Shown piece after piece: positions 1-9,391 of a stretch of DNA of 64,000 nt. The stretch covers positions 3,531,258 through 3,595,257 of the forward strand of contig CP099863.1 of the NCBI GenBank assembly GCA_024134725.1. The letters are read 5' to 3'. Source of the DNA: Bacillus sp. 1780r2a1 (GTDB lineage Bacteria > Bacillota > Bacilli > Bacillales > Bacillaceae_H). A program made the position numbers and the translations under genes. The notes under the pieces were generated by a model. It ran no database searches. It was given only the letters and a program-made list of their open reading frames with translations, and was not told the DNA's origin. The stretch's first letter is position 1. Each line of letters starts with the position of its first letter.

Positions 1-1
1 T

Positions 2-502
2 GATGTGAATGCCGCTCTTCATTACTTAGGAAGACTGATTGAAGCTGGTGATTTAATAAGCATTAACAGACGACTTTTAGTCATTGCATACGAAGATGTT
101 GGACTAGCAAGCCCTCAAGCCGGTGCAAGAACGCTATCCGCCATTGAATCAGCTGAGAGGCTAGGACTTCCAGAAGCACGTATACCGCTAGCTACTGCCG
201 TCATTGAACTTTGTTTATCACCAAAGTCAAACTCAGCTTACAAAGCACTTGACGCTGCTATTGCTGATATAAAAAAAGGCTTGTCTGGTGAGGTTCCCAA
301 TCATTTAAAAGACGGCCATTATAAAGGAGCAGCTAAGCTTGGGAGAGCACAGAATTATCAATATCCTCACGACTTTGAAAGTGGATGGGTTAAACAGCAA
401 TACCTTCCTGATAAAATAAAGAATAAACGCTATTATGAACCAAAAAGAACAGGAAAATTTGAACAAGCATTAGCACAGGTTTATAAGAATTTATCCACAT
501 AA
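2..502 (+). CDS. rarA: RarA/MgsA replication-associated recombination ATPase, C-terminal part
   Basis: This is the 3' end of a gene that enters from the left; the first complete codon is GAT at position 2, so the GTG at 5 is internal and not a start. The visible 166 residues match the C-terminal region of RarA/MgsA (YrvN in B. subtilis), an AAA+ ATPase of the clamp-loader clade that acts at stalled replication forks. The Walker motifs lie outside the window. What is seen is the family's helical tetramerisation region, with the stretches YEDVGLASPQA, LSPKSNSAY and PNHLKDGHYKGA. It ends at a bidirectional terminator facing tcdA, the arrangement found in B. subtilis. Confidence 0.93.
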   Translation, partial: DVNAALHYLGRLIEAGDLISINRRLLVIAYEDVGLASPQAGARTLSAIESAERLGLPEARIPLATAVIELCLSPKSNSAYKALDAAIADIKKGLSGEVPNHLKDGHYKGAAKLGRAQNYQYPHDFESGWVKQQYLPDKIKNKRYYEPKRTGKFEQALAQVYKNLST

Positions 503-503
503 T

Positions 504-580
504 AAAAGCCCCAAAGAGGCCAGGTTTTAAAAGATAAAGATAAACTTTATTTTTAAAATTCAGAGCCTAATGGGGCTTTT
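504..580. terminator. Bidirectional rho-independent terminator between rarA and tcdA
   Basis: Outer arms AAAAGCCCC (504-512) and GGGGCTTTT (572-580) pair and run into T-rich tails in both directions. The interior adds GGC/GCC, TTTTAAAA/TTTTAAAA and ATAAAG/CTTTAT pairs, so almost the whole 77 bases can fold as one long, bulged hairpin. It serves the convergent genes rarA and tcdA. Confidence 0.8.
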
Positions 581-584
581 TTTC

Positions 585-1352
585 TTACTTATCGTCACCA
601 ACACGTTTAATTGTTACGTCTGCTAACAGTTCATTAATAACATGTCCAGCCATGATTAAACCGGCAACAGAAGGAACAAATGCATTTGATGATGGTGGCA
701 TTTTAGCTTTGCGAATTTCGGCTGCATCGTTTCCTACTTCTTTACGAATTTCTTCACGAATAACGATTGGTCTTTCATCCGAAAAGACAACGTTAATTCC
801 TTTGCGAACTCCTTCTTTACGCAGTCGCGTACGTACTACCTTCGCAATTGGATCTGTATGGGTTTTGGAAATATCAGCAATTTTAAAGCGAGTTGGGTCC
901 ATTTTATTAGCAGCGCCCATGCTTGAGATTACCGGAATATTTCGTCTTAAACACTCTTTCATCAAATGAATTTTATATGAAATAGTATCAGACGCATCAA
1001 CCACGAAGTCAGGGTCATAGCTAAAGAACTGCTCATATGTTTCTTCTGTATAGAACATTTTTAACGAAATGACTTCGCAATCTGGATTAATATCAAGAAT
1101 TCGATCGCGCATTAAATCTGCCTTTGGTTTCCCTACTGTTGATAATAAAGCATGAATTTGACGATTAACGTTTGTGATATCCACATCGTCTTTATCAACT
1201 AAAATTAATCGTCCAACTCCTGAGCGAGCAAGCGCTTCTGCCGAAAATGAACCAACGCCTCCAATACCTAGAACAGCTACTGTACTGCCTTTTAAAGTTG
1301 CTAAGCCATCTTTTCCAATCGCTAGCTCATTACGTGAAAATTGATGCAACAT
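585..1352 (-). CDS. tcdA: tRNA threonylcarbamoyladenosine dehydratase TcdA (YrvM)
   Basis: A 255-residue E1/ThiF-fold enzyme. The family uses ATP to cyclise N6-threonylcarbamoyladenosine at position 37 of ANN-decoding tRNAs to ct6A. The nucleotide-binding loop GIGGVG is at residues 29-34, and the E1 signature around DITNVNRQ follows near residue 58. Length and position next to aspS agree with B. subtilis YrvM. A purine-rich element (GGCGGAG) lies about 10 bases before the ATG. The gene has its own probable promoter upstream (1459-1486), after the 6S RNA terminator, so it is likely transcribed independently of hisS-aspS. Confidence 0.93.
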   Translation of the reverse strand: MLHQFSRNELAIGKDGLATLKGSTVAVLGIGGVGSFSAEALARSGVGRLILVDKDDVDITNVNRQIHALLSTVGKPKADLMRDRILDINPDCEVISLKMFYTEETYEQFFSYDPDFVVDASDTISYKIHLMKECLRRNIPVISSMGAANKMDPTRFKIADISKTHTDPIAKVVRTRLRKEGVRKGINVVFSDERPIVIREEIRKEVGNDAAEIRKAKMPPSSNAFVPSVAGLIMAGHVINELLADVTIKRVGDDK

Positions 1353-1458
1353 TGTTTAAACACTCCGCCTTTCTATTTCAACACTTTTTTAATAGTGTGT
1401 ACTTTTCAAGTTTTTCTACCATCGTAAATGCTTGCATAATGGTTTTTATACGAATTAG

Positions 1459-1486
1459 ACTATAACACACTTTTCTTCAAAAGCAA
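1459..1486 (-). promoter_or_regulatory. Probable sigma-A promoter of tcdA
   Basis: On the minus strand a -35-like TTGCTT (1486-1481) and a -10 TATAGT (1464-1459) are separated by 16 bases. They lie downstream of the 6S RNA terminator and about 105 bases before the tcdA start. This is consensus matching by eye only. Confidence 0.5.
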
Positions 1487-1521
1487 GCATGTCTATCGGG
1501 TTACGTATTAAAAACTCATAA

Positions 1522-1556
1522 AAAAACCTTCTCTATCTAAAACAGAGAAGGTTTTT
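1522..1556 (-). terminator. Terminator after 6S RNA (and hisS-aspS read-through)
   Basis: A 13-bp perfect stem, AAAAACCTTCTCT (1522-1534) with AGAGAAGGTTTTT (1544-1556), and a 9-base loop, followed on the minus strand by a T run. No other terminator is seen between aspS and tcdA, so this hairpin probably ends both 6S RNA and any transcript coming through from aspS. Confidence 0.85.
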
Positions 1557-1560
1557 ATGT

Positions 1561-1750
1561 ACGCTAGTCCCAATAATGCCGTCTTAGTGCTTTTGTTTTG
1601 AACCCGCTCTCAGCAGGTGGGTACTCTGTTTTACACATTGTAAGTCCTTAGAAAAGGCATGTACGCTGTATAAAAACTCCGAATTCCCAAGCAACAAATT
1701 GTTCGGTCAAAACTGTTGTAAAGACGAACATATCAGGACTCTATTGTTCT
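1561..1750 (-). ncRNA. bsrA: 6S RNA (6S-1, BsrA type)
   Basis: On the minus strand a roughly 190-base unit lies between a strong promoter and a terminator. Its ends form the 6S closing stem: the 5' part has AGTCC (1740-1736), then TGATA and GTCTT; the 3' part has AAGAC, TATT and GGACT (1570-1566), and these pair in order. The interior can leave the large open bubble typical of 6S RNA, which mimics an open promoter and binds sigma-A RNA polymerase. The location, between aspS and tcdA/yrvM on the same strand, is that of bsrA in B. subtilis. The 5' end is estimated from the -10 box; the 3' end is estimated from the stem and may extend into the terminator. Confidence 0.85.
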
Positions 1751-1757
1751 TGAAAGT

Positions 1758-1786
1758 ATCTTATCACAGAAGATTTTTTTTTGCAA
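1758..1786 (-). promoter_or_regulatory. Sigma-A promoter of 6S RNA
   Basis: TTGCAA (1786-1781), 17-base spacer, TAAGAT (1763-1758) on the minus strand, with predicted initiation near 1750. The -35 box begins three bases after the aspS stop codon (1789-1791), so there is no room for an aspS terminator between them. Confidence 0.75.
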
Positions 1787-1788
1787 TA

Positions 1789-3567
1789 TTATGCTTCTGT
1801 TTTTGTTTTTCGAATATCTAAATTCAATTCCACAAGCTGAGCCTCACTTACCTCACCCGGTGCGTTTGTTAATAGACAGCTTGCGCTCGCTGTTTTCGGG
1901 AACGCAATCGTATCGCGAAGATTTGTACGTCCAGCAAGAAGCATAACCAGACGATCAAGTCCTAATGCAATTCCACCGTGAGGAGGTGTTCCGTATTCAA
2001 ACGCTTCAAGTAAGAAGCCAAATTGTTCATGCGCTTCTTCAAGGGTAAAGCCAAGCGTTTTGAACATTTGCTCCTGAATATCACGCTCATAAATACGCAG
2101 TGATCCGCCACCAAGCTCATAGCCGTTTAAAACAAGATCATATGCTTGAGCGCGAACGGCACCTGGGTTTGTTTCTAACTGAGGTAAATCTTCACGAACT
2201 GGCATTGTAAACGGATGGTGAGCCGCATAGTAACGACCTTCTTCCTCATCATGCTCAAGAAGTGGCCAATCAGTTACCCATAGGAAATTGAATAATGACT
2301 CATCAATTAAGCCCAGCTCTTTAGCAAGCTTTAAGCGAAGTGCACCTAATGCATCTGCTACTACTGATTTTTTATCAGCAACAAATAATAATAAATCCCC
2401 TTCTTCTGCTTGTAACGTGTTCATAAACTGCCTTTGTTCTTCTTCATTAAAGAATTTACTAATTGGTCCTTTTAGTCCTTCAGCTTCAACTTTTAACCAT
2501 GCAAGGCCTTTAGCACCGTAAATCTTAACAAAGTCTGTTAACGCATCAATATCTTTGCGAGAATAATTCTGAGCAGCTCCTTTAACAGCGATTGCTTTAA
2601 CCTGACCGCCGCTTTCTACTGCAGCACTGAATACTTTAAACCCACAGTCTTTTACAAGTTCAGATAAATCGACAAGCTCCATAGCGAATCGCGTATCCGG
2701 CTTATCAGAGCCAAATCGACTCATCGCTTCATCATAAGACATGCGTGGGAACGGTGTCTGAATATCTAAACCTTTTACATTTTTCATTACTTTTGACATC
2801 ATTTCTTCTGTCATTGTCATAATTTCTTCTTGTGTTAAGAAAGAAGTTTCAATATCGACTTGCGTAAATTCTGGCTGGCGATCCGCACGTAAGTCTTCAT
2901 CACGGAAGCAGCGCGCGATTTGGTAGTAGCGTTCTACACCACTTACCATTAACAGCTGCTTAAAGATTTGCGGCGACTGTGGAAGCGCGTAAAATTCTCC
3001 TGGATGCACACGGCTTGGTACAAGGTAATCACGTGCACCTTCTGGGGTACTTTTTGTTAGAATCGGTGTTTCTACATCTAAAAAGTCGTTGTCATCTAAG
3101 AAGTTGCGAATAGTCTTTGTAATATCGCTTCTCATCTTTAGTGTTGAAAACATCTCCGGACGGCGAAGGTCTAGGTAACGATATTTTAAACGCACATCTT
3201 CTGATACATCTGTTTGATCATTCAGAGCAAATGGAGGCGTTTTTGCTTCGTTTAATACTGTGATACGCTCAGCGTGAATTTCAATTTTCCCTGTTTTCAA
3301 GTTAGGGTTAATCGTACCTTCTTGTCTACCTACTACTTCACCCTCAACCTGCAATACGTACTCGTTTCGAACAGTTTCAGCGATTTCAAGCGCTTCTTTC
3401 GACACCTCAGGGTTAAATACTACTTGTACTAAACCTCCTCGGTCACGTAAATCAATAAAAATTAATCCTCCTAAGTCACGGCGCTTTTGCACCCAACCTT
3501 TTAGCAGTACTTTTTCACCGATGACCGTCTCCGTTACGTCACCACAGTAATATGAACGTTTTGTCAT
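1789..3567 (-). CDS. aspS: Aspartyl-tRNA synthetase
   Basis: A 592-residue class II synthetase that charges tRNA-Asp. An N-terminal OB-fold anticodon-binding domain covers about residues 1-105. Motif 2 is seen as [14 protein letters not shown] near residue 220, the bacterial GAD insertion occupies about 280-420, and motif 3 is [16 protein letters not shown] near residue 530. The length equals that of B. subtilis AspS. The gene lies 12 bases downstream of hisS, so the two form one operon under the T-box leader upstream of hisS. The 6S RNA promoter starts directly at its stop codon. Confidence 0.98.
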   Translation of the reverse strand: MTKRSYYCGDVTETVIGEKVLLKGWVQKRRDLGGLIFIDLRDRGGLVQVVFNPEVSKEALEIAETVRNEYVLQVEGEVVGRQEGTINPNLKTGKIEIHAERITVLNEAKTPPFALNDQTDVSEDVRLKYRYLDLRRPEMFSTLKMRSDITKTIRNFLDDNDFLDVETPILTKSTPEGARDYLVPSRVHPGEFYALPQSPQIFKQLLMVSGVERYYQIARCFRDEDLRADRQPEFTQVDIETSFLTQEEIMTMTEEMMSKVMKNVKGLDIQTPFPRMSYDEAMSRFGSDKPDTRFAMELVDLSELVKDCGFKVFSAAVESGGQVKAIAVKGAAQNYSRKDIDALTDFVKIYGAKGLAWLKVEAEGLKGPISKFFNEEEQRQFMNTLQAEEGDLLLFVADKKSVVADALGALRLKLAKELGLIDESLFNFLWVTDWPLLEHDEEEGRYYAAHHPFTMPVREDLPQLETNPGAVRAQAYDLVLNGYELGGGSLRIYERDIQEQMFKTLGFTLEEAHEQFGFLLEAFEYGTPPHGGIALGLDRLVMLLAGRTNLRDTIAFPKTASASCLLTNAPGEVSEAQLVELNLDIRKTKTEA

Positions 3568-3579
3568 GACTATTCCTCC

Positions 3580-4848
3580 TTAAGCTTTGTTCTGTAAGTA
3601 AGCTACTAGCTCTTCTAACTTCACTTCTTCTTGCTGACCTAATGCCATATCTTTCACATTAGCTACGCCTTTTTCTAACTCGTCATCTCCAAGGACCACT
3701 ACATATTTTGCTTCTAAGCGATCTGCAGATTTAAATTGGCCTTTTACTTTTTTGTCTTGGTAGTCTTTTTCTGTTACAAAGCCCGCTTTTCGAAGTTTAT
3801 TCACAAGCGCCACTGATTTTGCTTTTGCTGCGTCCCCAAGCGTCACAACATAGCAATCAATACCCTTTTCTACCGGAAGCTCAATGCTTTCAGCTTCTAA
3901 GGCTGATAGTAAGCGCTCGATACTTAAAGCAAATCCAATACCTGGTGTTTCAGGACCACCGATTTCCTGAATTAGTCCGTTATAGCGTCCTCCACCACAT
4001 AGCGTAGTAATAGCACCGAATCCTTCAGCTTCACTCATTAGCTCAAATGCTGTGTGATTATAGTAATCTAACCCGCGAACTAACGTTGGATCAACAACAT
4101 ACTCAATGTCTAAGTCCGTTAAGTATTGCTGTACATTTTCAAAGTATTCTTTTGAATAGTCATTTAAATATTCTAAGATAGATGGTGCCGTATGCATAAG
4201 CTCGTGATCACGATCTTTTTTACAATCTAAAATGCGAAGTGGATTTTTGTGCAAGCGGTTTTGACAATCGCTACAAAACTCACCAATTCGCGGAGAGAAA
4301 TGATCAATTAGCGCCTGACGATGCGCTTGACGACTTTCTGTATCTCCTAAGCTGTTTACAACTAGCTTTAGCTTCTTTAAACCTAGGGATTGGTAAAAAT
4401 TCATTAAAAGCGCCAACACTTCTGCATCGATAGCTGGATCATTCACACCAAGTGCTTCAACACCAAACTGAACGAATTGACGGAAGCGTCCCGCTTGCGG
4501 TCTTTCATATCGAAACATTGGGCCAATATAGAAAAGCTTCGTTGGTTGATTTGGATTCCCAAACATTTTATGCGTTACGTAAGAACGTCCAACAGCAGCA
4601 GTTCCTTCTGGACGAAGCGTTAAACTTCTATCTCCGCGATCTTTAAAGGTATACATTTCTTTCTGAACGATATCCGTTGTTTCTCCCACACCACGCTGAA
4701 ATAGCTCAGTATGTTCAAACATCGGTGTACGAATTTCCTTGTAGTTAAATGCACGACAGATTTCACGAGCTTTTTGCTCAACAAACTGCCAGTATTCTAC
4801 TTTTCCTGGTAAGATATCTTGAGTTCCTCTTGGTATTTGAACTGACAT
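3580..4848 (-). CDS. hisS: Histidyl-tRNA synthetase
   Basis: A 422-residue class II synthetase for tRNA-His. Visible family motifs are LRPEGTA and [13 protein letters not shown] (motif 2 region), the histidine-specific [14 protein letters not shown], and GGGRYNGL. The C-terminal anticodon-binding domain begins near residue 325. First gene of the hisS-aspS operon. The start ATG at 4848 follows a GGAGG with a rather long 13-base gap, but the protein start [15 protein letters not shown] is typical of the family. Expression is expected to depend on uncharged tRNA through the T-box leader at 4888-5199. Confidence 0.98.
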   Translation of the reverse strand: MSVQIPRGTQDILPGKVEYWQFVEQKAREICRAFNYKEIRTPMFEHTELFQRGVGETTDIVQKEMYTFKDRGDRSLTLRPEGTAAVGRSYVTHKMFGNPNQPTKLFYIGPMFRYERPQAGRFRQFVQFGVEALGVNDPAIDAEVLALLMNFYQSLGLKKLKLVVNSLGDTESRQAHRQALIDHFSPRIGEFCSDCQNRLHKNPLRILDCKKDRDHELMHTAPSILEYLNDYSKEYFENVQQYLTDLDIEYVVDPTLVRGLDYYNHTAFELMSEAEGFGAITTLCGGGRYNGLIQEIGGPETPGIGFALSIERLLSALEAESIELPVEKGIDCYVVTLGDAAKAKSVALVNKLRKAGFVTEKDYQDKKVKGQFKSADRLEAKYVVVLGDDELEKGVANVKDMALGQQEEVKLEELVAYLQNKA

Positions 4849-4887
4849 AAAGCGTCATATGCCTCCTATAACTTCATTTTCTATAAC

Positions 4888-5199
4888 AAAAAAACTCTCA
4901 TCTCTACTAGCAACTAGTAGGGACGAGAGTTTAAATCACGTGGTACCACCCTAATTGAAGCATACCATGCTGCATGCTTCCACTCATTCGTTAACGTACG
5001 AAACCGTTCAACTCCTACTAACCATGCTTTCAGAGCGAAACCTCCAAAGTGTTCATTCATTGAGTCATCATGTAAAATGCTTTCAGCCCAAGGCACTTTT
5101 TCTCTCTCCATGTGTCATCTCAACTACTTTTCTTTATCATAGGCTCTATTCATATAAAATTAAGCTATGTAATAGCCATTCGTTAAAATATAGCAATTG
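4888..5199 (-). promoter_or_regulatory. T-box leader of hisS-aspS
   Basis: A minus-strand leader of about 310 bases between a sigma-A promoter and hisS. The T-box AGGGTGGTACCACG lies at about 4955-4942. It is followed by a terminator hairpin whose arms contain AACTCTCGTC and GAGAGTTTTTTT (4888-4931). Stem I shows AGTA (5128-5125) with the stem GTTGAG (5124-5119) pairing CTCAAT (5064-5059), followed by GAA on the 3' side, as in the loop-E part of specifier loops. A His codon CAC lies at 5051-5049, four bases after that GAA. CAC is the best specifier candidate, but its spacing differs from the valS leader in this window, so the assignment is not certain. Confidence 0.88.
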
Positions 5200-5205
5200 T
5201 TTACT

Positions 5206-5234
5206 ATATTACGAATGAAATGAACAGTTGTCAA
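5206..5234 (-). promoter_or_regulatory. Sigma-A promoter of the hisS-aspS T-box transcript
   Basis: TTGACA (5234-5229), a 17-base spacer and TAATAT (5211-5206) on the minus strand; a near-consensus promoter placing the start near 5199. It lies between the yrzK stop codon and the T-box leader. Confidence 0.75.
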
Positions 5235-5279
5235 GAACTTCACGGCTATAAATTGTTGGTAAGTTGGAAGCGAAATGAA

Positions 5280-5456
5280 TTATGAACGATTTAGCTGTTT
5301 TCTAAGCTTTTGTACATCTCGAAGCGACAAACCAAATTCTGACGCTAATTCAATTGAAGAAGCATCCTTTTCTTTATCTACGAAGTCGTGGAACTGCATG
5401 CCGAAAAGCGACTGATTTTGTTGAAAGGAATGCTCACCTTTATCACTAAATTTCAC
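5280..5456 (-). CDS. yrzK: Small HTH-like protein, YrzK-type
   Basis: A 58-codon gene read from GTG at 5456, with a strong Shine-Dalgarno (AAGAAGGGG) six bases upstream. The product begins MKFSDKGEHSFQQNQ. It carries a C-terminal stretch IELASEFGLSLRDVQKLRKQ that resembles a helix-turn-helix of the sigma-region-4 or MerR-N kind. Position between hisS and the amidase gene matches yrzK in B. subtilis; the name rests on that position and my recollection of the family. The function is unknown. It is transcribed toward the hisS promoter and divergently from lytH, with 139 bases between the starts. Confidence 0.65.
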   Translation of the reverse strand: MKFSDKGEHSFQQNQSLFGMQFHDFVDKEKDASSIELASEFGLSLRDVQKLRKQLNRS

Positions 5457-5595
5457 GTATACCCCTTCTTTCCATGTACTTTTACACTACATATGCTCTT
5501 TATAGCATTGCCAAAAAAGTCGACATCTTTCATAAACGAAAGGATTTTTTTTCGTAATCTCGAATTACTTAGTCTGTGATAAAGGAGGAATATGT

Positions 5596-6486
5596 ATGGC
5601 TTTTGTTCGCTCGTCTAAACTCTATTTCTTGTTGTCTGTCATCATACTCGTTTGTCTCTCTTCCTTCGATCATCCAGAATCTCCACGCTTCTCACCTAGG
5701 ATTATTACAGCGGATACCTTACACGTTCGAACAGGACCAGGTTTAGCTTTTTCAATTGCAGCAACACTTAAACAGCATGATGAGGTGAACGTTATAGATC
5801 AACAAGGAGATTGGATTTTTGTTCAATTTCAAGACCTTAAAGGCTGGATTTCTAAACCACATACAGCATTGTTAAATTTTAATAACCTCTCTCCACAGCA
5901 ACAGATTCAGCTAAAATCGACACCTGCTATCAAAAATCTACCTACAGACGATTTAAAAGGGAAAACCATTATTTTAGACCCAGGACATGGTGGAAAAGAC
6001 AAGGGGGCAATAGGTACACAAGGTACATATGAAAAGGATTTAACACTTCGAACTGCTCGTTTTGTACAAGAAGAGCTTCAAAACAATGGTGCCATCGTAA
6101 AATTAACAAGAACAGACGATTCCTATGTAAAGCTGTCCAATCGTATCTTGGCTTCAAACAGCGCTGATTTGTATATCAGCATTCATTATAACAGTGTCGC
6201 TGATTCCAGCTTAACGGGACTCATCACGTACTTTTATCATGACAACCAAGACTCGCTTCTAGCTGGTTCTGTTCATGCTTCACTTGTCAATCAAAGTGAT
6301 TTAAAAGATAAAGGAGTGCGCTTTGGAGACTACTACGTGCTGCGTGAAAATAAACGTCCAAGCATTTTATTAGAGCTAGGTTTTTTAAGTAATAAGCGTG
6401 AAGAAACCTACATTAATTCCGTTGAGTATCAGCGAAGAGTCTCTCATCAAGTAGCCGTAGGAATTCAGCAATACTTCAAACAATAA
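5596..6486 (+). CDS. lytH: N-acetylmuramoyl-L-alanine amidase with one SH3b domain (LytH/YrvJ type)
   Basis: A 296-residue exported or membrane-anchored cell-wall hydrolase. Residues 8-24 form an N-terminal hydrophobic segment. An SH3b domain covers about 36-92 (ADTLHVRTGPG, KGWISK), and an Amidase_3 domain covers 123-295. Zinc ligands H131, E146 and H197 and the catalytic E260 are all present (LDPGHGG, SIHYNS, LLELGFLSN). The same gene neighbours hisS in Staphylococcus (lytH) and B. subtilis (yrvJ). This copy has a single SH3b repeat, like LytH and unlike the longer YrvJ. GGAGG precedes ATG 5596; the ATG at 5592 is too close to the Shine-Dalgarno. Confidence 0.92.
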   Translation: MAFVRSSKLYFLLSVIILVCLSSFDHPESPRFSPRIITADTLHVRTGPGLAFSIAATLKQHDEVNVIDQQGDWIFVQFQDLKGWISKPHTALLNFNNLSPQQQIQLKSTPAIKNLPTDDLKGKTIILDPGHGGKDKGAIGTQGTYEKDLTLRTARFVQEELQNNGAIVKLTRTDDSYVKLSNRILASNSADLYISIHYNSVADSSLTGLITYFYHDNQDSLLAGSVHASLVNQSDLKDKGVRFGDYYVLRENKRPSILLELGFLSNKREETYINSVEYQRRVSHQVAVGIQQYFKQ

Positions 6487-6488
6487 TA

Positions 6489-6530
6489 GAAAAAGCGCCT
6501 GTTTGCACGTGATGCAACAGACGCTTTTTT
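6489..6530. terminator. Bidirectional terminator between lytH and dtd
   Basis: Arms AAAAAGCG-CTGT-GCA and TGC-ACAG-CGCTTTTTT pair across a short loop between the convergent lytH and dtd stop codons, with A and T tracts on both sides. Confidence 0.85.
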
Positions 6531-6536
6531 AATCAC

Positions 6537-6983
6537 TTATTTATCTTTGCTTTCAATAATTAACGTAACAGGCCCATCATTGGTAAAGCTAACGTCCATC
6601 ATTGCTCCAAACGAACCGGTTTGAACACGAACTCCCTTTTTCTCTAGCTGCTCGTTAAAATACTTATACAGCGCAAGCGCTTTGTCTGGCTTTGCCGCTC
6701 CCATAAAATTTGGGCGTCTTCCTTTTCGACAATCACCATATAGCGTAAACTGCGAAACAGATAGAATTTCTCCCTCAATATCAAGCAATGAGTGATTCAT
6801 TTTCCCTGCTTCATCTTCAAACACTCGTAGGTTGACTATCTTATCTGCAAGGTAATCCGCATCTTTCACTTCATCTTCATGCGTAACCCCTACTAAGAGC
6901 ATAAAGCCTTTGCTAATTTCACCAACAACTTCACCTTCAACGGTAACCTTTGCTTCTTTTGCACGCTGTACTACAACTTTCAT
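6537..6983 (-). CDS. dtd: D-aminoacyl-tRNA deacylase
   Basis: A 148-residue homodimeric editing enzyme that removes D-amino acids, and mischarged glycine, from tRNAs. Both family signatures of the cross-subunit Gly-cisPro active site are present: SQFTLYG at residues 77-83 and NDGPVT ending at residue 140. It lies 16 bases downstream of relA and is probably co-transcribed with it, the order found across Bacillaceae. The ATG start gives the usual N-terminus MKVVVQRA. Confidence 0.97.
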   Translation of the reverse strand: MKVVVQRAKEAKVTVEGEVVGEISKGFMLLVGVTHEDEVKDADYLADKIVNLRVFEDEAGKMNHSLLDIEGEILSVSQFTLYGDCRKGRRPNFMGAAKPDKALALYKYFNEQLEKKGVRVQTGSFGAMMDVSFTNDGPVTLIIESKDK

Positions 6984-6999
6984 TCTTCACGTACCTTTC

Positions 7000-9198
7000 T
7001 TAATGCATAATACGACGAACCGAATAGATATCACGAATTTGCTTGATACGTTCAACAACCTTATGAAGATGACTAATGTTATGAATAGAGATTGACATAT
7101 TAATGGTTGCCATTTTATTTCGATCAGATCGTCCAGATACAGCTGAAATATTGGTTTTTGTTTCATTTACAGCTTGCAGCACTTCGTTTAACAAGCCGCG
7201 ACGGTCATATCCAGATATCTCAATCTCGACATTAAATTCTTTACCTTCTTTAATATGCGTTTCCCACTCAACTGGAATTAAACGATTTTCCGAATCCTCC
7301 GTATGGACATTCAAGCAGTCTGCGCGGTGAACAGATACTCCACGCCCCTTTGTAATAAATCCTACAATTTCATCACCAGGAACTGGATTACAACATTTTG
7401 ATAAACGAATAAGCATATTTTCAACACCCGGTACAATAACACCAGAGTCTTTGCGCTTATGCTGACGTACACGCTTTGCTGCTGTATCTCGAGCAAGATC
7501 ATCTACCTGCACTTCCTGCTCCTGATCACGCTGTTTTCGCCATTTCTCTGTTAAACGATTGGCAACCTGAGCAGCAGTTAAACCATTATATCCAATTGCT
7601 GCATACATATCATCTTCATTTGAAAAGTTAAACTTTTCGGCTACTCGTTTAATATTATCGGTTGTTAATACTTCTTTCACATCAAATTCCATTTGACGAA
7701 TTTCTTTTTCAACAAGCTCTTTGCCTTTTTCAATATTTTCATCTCGGCTTTGTTTCTTAAAGAACTGACGTATCTTATTTTTCGCCTGAGATGTTTGAGC
7801 AAGCTTCAACCAATCTTTACTTGGTCCATAAGAATGCTTGGATGTTAGAATTTCAATGATATCTCCCGTTTTTAACCGGTAATCAAGCGTAACCATCTTT
7901 CCGTTGACTTTCGCACCAATTGTTTTATTTCCAATTTCTGAGTGGATGCGATATGCAAAATCAATTGGAACGGAGCCGGATGGTAATTCAATCACATCGC
8001 CTTTCGGCGTAAAAATGTAGACCATGTCCGAAAATAAGTCAATTTTTAATGATTCCATGAACTCTTCTGCATCATTAGCGTCATTTTGAAACTCTAAAAT
8101 TTCCCTGAACCAAGTTAGCTTCTCTTCAAAAGATGCATGTTCCGTTGACTTTCCTTCTTTATACGCCCAATGTGCAGCAATTCCGTACTCTGCAATTTGA
8201 TGCATATCAAAAGTACGAATTTGAACTTCCAATGGATCTCCTTTTGGCCCAATAACGGTTGTATGAAGAGACTGGTACATGTTTTGCTTTGGCATTGCAA
8301 TATAATCTTTAAAACGACCAGGCATTGGCTTCCAACAGGTGTGGATAATACCAAGTACCGCATAGCAATCTTTAATGCTGTCTACAATAATACGCACTGC
8401 AAGCAAATCATAAATTTCATTAAACTGTTTATTTTGAAGAGCCATTTTACGATAGATTGAATAAATGTGCTTTGGTCTACCCGAAATTTCGACTTTAATC
8501 GATACATCATCAACGTTCTCGCGGACTTCATCAATAACTTCTTCTAAATACTGCTCGCGCTCTGCTCGCTTTTTCTTCATCAAGTTTACAATTCGATAAT
8601 ATTGCTGAGGGTTTAAATAGCGGAGCGCTGTGTCTTCAAGCTCCCACTTAATTTTTGAAATCCCTAAACGATGAGCAAGCGGTGCAAAGATCTCCAACGT
8701 TTCGTTTGAAATGCGGCGCTGTTTCTCTTGTGGTAAGTGCTTCAATGTACGCATGTTATGCAAACGGTCCGCTAATTTAATCAAAATAACACGAATATCC
8801 TGTGCCATTGCAACAAACATTTTGCGATGGTTTTCTGCTTGCTGCTCTTCTTTTGATTTATATTTAATTTTCCCAAGTTTTGTAACACCGTCTACTAGCA
8901 TTGAAACTTCTGAATTGAAAGCTTTCTCTAAATCTTTTAGCGTTATCTCTGTATCTTCAACGACATCGTGTAAGAATCCAGCTGCAATTGTAGCTGGATC
9001 CATGTCAAGATCAACTAAAATCCCTGCAACCTGTATAGGATGAATGATATACGGTTCTCCTGATTTACGATATTGCTCTTTATGTGCTTCTTTTGCAAAA
9101 TCATATGCTGCTTGAACAAACGCAACATCCTCTTCATCCAAATACCGTCTCGAATTATCAATGACCTGTTCTGCTGTTAGGACTTGCTCATTTGCCAT
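7000..9198 (-). CDS. relA: Bifunctional (p)ppGpp synthetase/hydrolase Rel
   Basis: A 732-residue long Rel/SpoT homologue that makes and degrades (p)ppGpp in the stringent response. The start is ATG 9198 ([11 protein letters not shown]) because AAGGTGAT lies just upstream; an in-frame TTG/ATG further up lacks this. The hydrolase site is intact (H53, H77, D78 in HDVVED). The synthetase domain has the RFKD form of the charged motif, which marks bifunctional Rel enzymes rather than the ExDD of synthetase-only RelA. TGS (from about 390), helical, zinc-finger (CCNPVPGD) and ACT domains follow. Expressed from its own promoter, with dtd downstream. Confidence 0.97.
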   Translation of the reverse strand: MANEQVLTAEQVIDNSRRYLDEEDVAFVQAAYDFAKEAHKEQYRKSGEPYIIHPIQVAGILVDLDMDPATIAAGFLHDVVEDTEITLKDLEKAFNSEVSMLVDGVTKLGKIKYKSKEEQQAENHRKMFVAMAQDIRVILIKLADRLHNMRTLKHLPQEKQRRISNETLEIFAPLAHRLGISKIKWELEDTALRYLNPQQYYRIVNLMKKKRAEREQYLEEVIDEVRENVDDVSIKVEISGRPKHIYSIYRKMALQNKQFNEIYDLLAVRIIVDSIKDCYAVLGIIHTCWKPMPGRFKDYIAMPKQNMYQSLHTTVIGPKGDPLEVQIRTFDMHQIAEYGIAAHWAYKEGKSTEHASFEEKLTWFREILEFQNDANDAEEFMESLKIDLFSDMVYIFTPKGDVIELPSGSVPIDFAYRIHSEIGNKTIGAKVNGKMVTLDYRLKTGDIIEILTSKHSYGPSKDWLKLAQTSQAKNKIRQFFKKQSRDENIEKGKELVEKEIRQMEFDVKEVLTTDNIKRVAEKFNFSNEDDMYAAIGYNGLTAAQVANRLTEKWRKQRDQEQEVQVDDLARDTAAKRVRQHKRKDSGVIVPGVENMLIRLSKCCNPVPGDEIVGFITKGRGVSVHRADCLNVHTEDSENRLIPVEWETHIKEGKEFNVEIEISGYDRRGLLNEVLQAVNETKTNISAVSGRSDRNKMATINMSISIHNISHLHKVVERIKQIRDIYSVRRIMH

Positions 9199-9245
9199 GA
9201 AATCACCTTTATCAACTAGCATTTTTATTAATTCATATTGTAACT

Positions 9246-9274
9246 ATTATCATGAAAATTAATAGAGATGTAAA
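9246..9274 (-). promoter_or_regulatory. Sigma-A promoter of relA-dtd
   Basis: TTTACA (9274-9269), 17-base spacer, GATAAT (9251-9246) on the minus strand, about 50 bases before the relA start. It lies downstream of the apt terminator, so relA starts a new unit. Confidence 0.6.
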
Positions 9275-9337
9275 GCCTTTGGTAATAATTTATCAAATAA
9301 AGTCACATTTCAATCTTTTGCTTTCTTTGTATTAAAC

Positions 9338-9366
9338 AAAAAAGCGCCTAATTCATTTAGGCACTT
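9338..9366 (-). terminator. Terminator of apt
   Basis: AAAAAAGCGCCTAA (9338-9351) and TTAGGCACTT (9357-9366) form a short hairpin ending in a T tract on the minus strand, just after the apt stop codon. Confidence 0.75.
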
Positions 9367-9391
9367 CTCTGTTTCATTATACATCCATTCA

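Noticed and set aside
5-502. GTG at position 5 as the start of a 165-residue protein
   Set aside because: The frame is open to the window edge and the sequence is the C-terminal part of RarA.
4914-5218. Open frames of 65 and 87 codons on both strands
   Set aside because: Both lie inside the hisS T-box leader and its promoter; RNA structure explains the sequence.
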